Source: Bacteroides sp. An322 (lineage in GTDB: Bacteria > Bacteroidota > Bacteroidia > Bacteroidales > Bacteroidaceae). Taken from it: a DNA stretch of 64,000 nt. The position numbers and the translations under genes were made by a program. Below, piece after piece: positions 62,226 through 64,000 of this stretch. Numbering within the stretch: position 1 is the stretch's first letter; every line of letters starts with the position of its first letter. The stretch lies in NCBI RefSeq assembly GCF_002161765.1, contig NZ_NFIN01000002.1, positions 124,001-188,000 on the forward strand, read 5' to 3'. The notes below the pieces were generated by a model, which did not search any database, was not told where the DNA came from, and saw only the letters and a list, made by a program, of their open reading frames with translations.

Positions 62226-63197
62226 ATGGAAAAGAAAGACTTGCGTATTGTATATATGGGAACTCCTGAGTTTGCCGTAGAGAGTTTGAAGAGGTTAGTG
62301 GAAGGCGGATATAATGTCGTGGGGGTCATTACGATGCCCGATAAGCCGATGGGGCGTCATGGGAGTGTACTCCAACCCAGCCCGGTGAAGGCATACGCCG
62401 TATCTCAGGGATTGAAAGTGCTCCAGCCGGAGAAATTGAAGGATGAAGCTTTCTTGGAAGAATTGCGTGCCTTGCGGGCAGACCTTCAGATTGTAGTCGC
62501 TTTCCGGATGTTGCCCGAAGCGGTTTGGCAGATGCCCCGTTTGGGAACATTCAATCTTCATGCTTCACTTTTGCCTCAATACCGGGGGGCTGCCCCTATC
62601 AATTGGGCGGTAATCAATGGAGATACAGAGACGGGTATTACAACATTCTTTTTGAAGCATGAAATTGATACGGGAGAGATTATCGACCAAGTGCGTGTGC
62701 CTATAGCCGATACTGATAATGTAGGCGTTGTGTATGATCGCTTGATGATGTTAGGAGGAGATTTGGTATTGAAGACGGTAGATGCGATTCTTGCAGGAAA
62801 TGTGAAGACGATTCCTCAGGAAACGTTATCAAGTACAGAGCCTTTGCGCCCGGCTCCGAAGATATTCAAGGATACATGCCGCATTGATTGGACGAAAGGC
62901 GTAAAGCCGGTTTATGACTTTATCCGTGGCTTGTCGCCTTATCCTGCCGCATGGACCGAATTGTGTGAGCCGGATTCATCTCCTGTAACCATGAAGATAT
63001 ACGAGTCTTCGAAAGAATTCGTGGAACACACATTTGCGCCCGGAACGATATTGACCGATAAGAAAACCTATTTCAAGGTGGCTTCAACCGATGGCTTTGT
63101 GCATTTATTATCGGTTCAACTTGCCGGAAAGAAGCGGATGAATGTAACTGATTTCTTGCGCGGATACCGGTATTCGGAGAAAGCGATATTAAAATAA
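62226..63197 (+). CDS. fmt: Methionyl-tRNA formyltransferase
   Basis: The 323-residue enzyme formylates initiator Met-tRNA using 10-formyltetrahydrofolate. The catalytic segment LHASLLPQYRGAAPINWAVI (about residues 109-128), the early YMGTPEFAVESL and the C-terminal tRNA-binding domain are complete. The start MEKKDLRIVYMG at 62226 is chosen; an in-frame ATG at 62193 would add residues from the repeat remnant. It converges with the NigD-like gene, the stops being 4 bp apart. Confidence 0.96.
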   Translation: MEKKDLRIVYMGTPEFAVESLKRLVEGGYNVVGVITMPDKPMGRHGSVLQPSPVKAYAVSQGLKVLQPEKLKDEAFLEELRALRADLQIVVAFRMLPEAVWQMPRLGTFNLHASLLPQYRGAAPINWAVINGDTETGITTFFLKHEIDTGEIIDQVRVPIADTDNVGVVYDRLMMLGGDLVLKTVDAILAGNVKTIPQETLSSTEPLRPAPKIFKDTCRIDWTKGVKPVYDFIRGLSPYPAAWTELCEPDSSPVTMKIYESSKEFVEHTFAPGTILTDKKTYFKVASTDGFVHLLSVQLAGKKRMNVTDFLRGYRYSEKAILK

Positions 63198-63201
63198 AGG
63201 A

Positions 63202-63909
63202 TTATTTAAAGGCTTTCCATTCCGCTTGGCTATTGGCTCCGCTATTATAAATGATGCGGAAGCCTTTAAAGCCGGGCAATTGGCATTCGGGAATACTTTC
63301 TAAAGTAAATGATACGATAGACTCCATGGTTTGACCGGATGAATCGTTACATGCATCATGTCTGAATTCTACAGGGAGCAAGCCGTTGGCATCTATTGTG
63401 CTTTGACTGGTCAATATTAAGTTGAAACGGTGTGGGTGTTGTGCGCTCCCTTTATACGAATATTGGATGTTGAGGTGGTTTTTGCTGAGTGTTACATCGG
63501 ATATTTGTAAGGGACTGTTTCCGAAAATATCTTCACCTGCATCGCGTAAGTCGGATGCCGGAAGGGTTTGTACCTTATATAAGAAGTCAACAATTCGGAC
63601 AGGGCGGTTTTCTATGGCAGTCCGAGCATTGGGATTGGTTAAGAAGATGAACCCTGCCAATATGCGCTGTCCGGTAGAATCGGCATCAATGGAAGTGATT
63701 GTTTCCGGATTTTCAGGTGTCAATGTTCCATATAAGTCGGATTCGATAAATAGGTTTTCTCCATTCATTATCACTGTACCTAAGGTTGAAAAAGTGCCTG
63801 CAGCACCGTATAATTGATCCTCTGTATCATCTTCCGTTAATGTACATGAAGGAAGCAACATGAGTAAGAGAATAGTAAGGATTGCGTATAAATAATGTAT
63901 TATTTTCAT
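63202..63909 (-). CDS. NigD-like lipoprotein
   Basis: The 235-residue protein has a signal peptide and lipobox (LLPSCTLTEDDTED, Cys about residue 22). The acidic residues shortly after the Cys are compatible with export to the cell surface. The mature part is beta-rich and matches the NigD-like family of Bacteroidales, named after a gene in a bacteriocin locus; the function of most members is unknown. The ATG at 63909 opens the signal peptide and is preferred over one at 63933. The last 91 bases of the window contain nothing further that can be supported. Confidence 0.78.
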   Translation of the reverse strand: MKIIHYLYAILTILLLMLLPSCTLTEDDTEDQLYGAAGTFSTLGTVIMNGENLFIESDLYGTLTPENPETITSIDADSTGQRILAGFIFLTNPNARTAIENRPVRIVDFLYKVQTLPASDLRDAGEDIFGNSPLQISDVTLSKNHLNIQYSYKGSAQHPHRFNLILTSQSTIDANGLLPVEFRHDACNDSSGQTMESIVSFTLESIPECQLPGFKGFRIIYNSGANSQAEWKAFK

Positions 63910-64000
63910 ATAAATCTGTATTTTGTTTGTCAATTAAATGAAGAATGCCGGAAGTTACTGCATCCTGTTATGTTAAAACAATTTAACTGAGATTTTTAAG

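Overview
The window is an ordinary stretch of a Bacteroidota chromosome, order Bacteroidales, most likely Bacteroidaceae (Bacteroides or Phocaeicola type). Evidence: promoters of the TTTG / TAnnTTTG type without E. coli-like -35/-10 boxes; a short primary sigma factor; an ATP synthase operon in the order atpD-atpC-X-atpB-E-F-H-A-G; family markers such as DUF4836, DUF4924, NigD-like and clostripain-like lipoproteins; a hybrid two-component sensor; a TonB receptor with an N-terminal carboxypeptidase-regulatory-like domain; and a large single-chain PurL. The species cannot be fixed from the sequence alone.

Layout. 1-1.7 kb: end of rlmD and an RluA-type pseudouridine synthase, then tRNA-Pro(TGG) with a clear promoter and terminator. 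1.9-3.35 kb: a complete ISL3-like insertion sequence with 32-bp ends and an 8-bp target duplication, placed exactly over the stop codon of a polyprenyl-phosphate sugar transferase. 4.77-5.28 kb: intergenic region with a probable short RNA. 5.3-11.7 kb: NupG-like nucleoside permease, bifunctional nuclease, rsmE, a DUF4836 lipoprotein, an ABC ATPase with FtsX-like permease, and yjbQ. 12-19.2 kb: the complete F1Fo ATP synthase. 19.3-25.4 kb: gcvP, a metallo-hydrolase, rsmG, a DUF3298 lipoprotein and lipB. 25.5-31.1 kb: divergent TPR protein and mfd. 31.4-37 kb: histidine-type phosphatase, TonB receptor and acidic-tailed surface lipoprotein. 37.1-40.3 kb: small TSCPD protein, Fe-S-type flavoprotein, and the binding protein and permease of an iron/cobalamin importer without an ATPase gene. 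40.2-45.4 kb (minus): hybrid sensor followed by two half-size chromate transporters. 45.5-53.3 kb: purL, a LysE exporter, DUF4924, rfbD and prfC. 53.4-57.2 kb: OprO/P-like porin, clostripain-like protease, a small secreted protein and the primary sigma factor. 57.3-64 kb: dinB, a Sua5/YrdC protein, CLC channel, RhuM-family gene, fmt and a NigD-like lipoprotein.

Most genes are housekeeping: translation and RNA modification, energy, purine, glycine and lipoate metabolism, and repair. The accessory parts are the insertion sequence, the RhuM gene, the sensor/chromate module, and the phosphatase/TonB/lipoprotein module.

The most distinctive signal lies between the genes. At least six families of inverted-repeat elements sit in the spacers, several in multiple related copies: arms of the type GAACrCAGAGrCrC (3 clear copies and 1 decayed), CACCACAGATTACA (1 full element and 1 solo arm), GAAGAATGAAGAATT (2), AACACATACGGCTTCATC palindromes (2), a GGAGTTA leader at lipB, and an ACGTACGTTTTTGG array. 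No CRISPR array, prophage, rRNA operon or complete SusC/SusD locus was seen.
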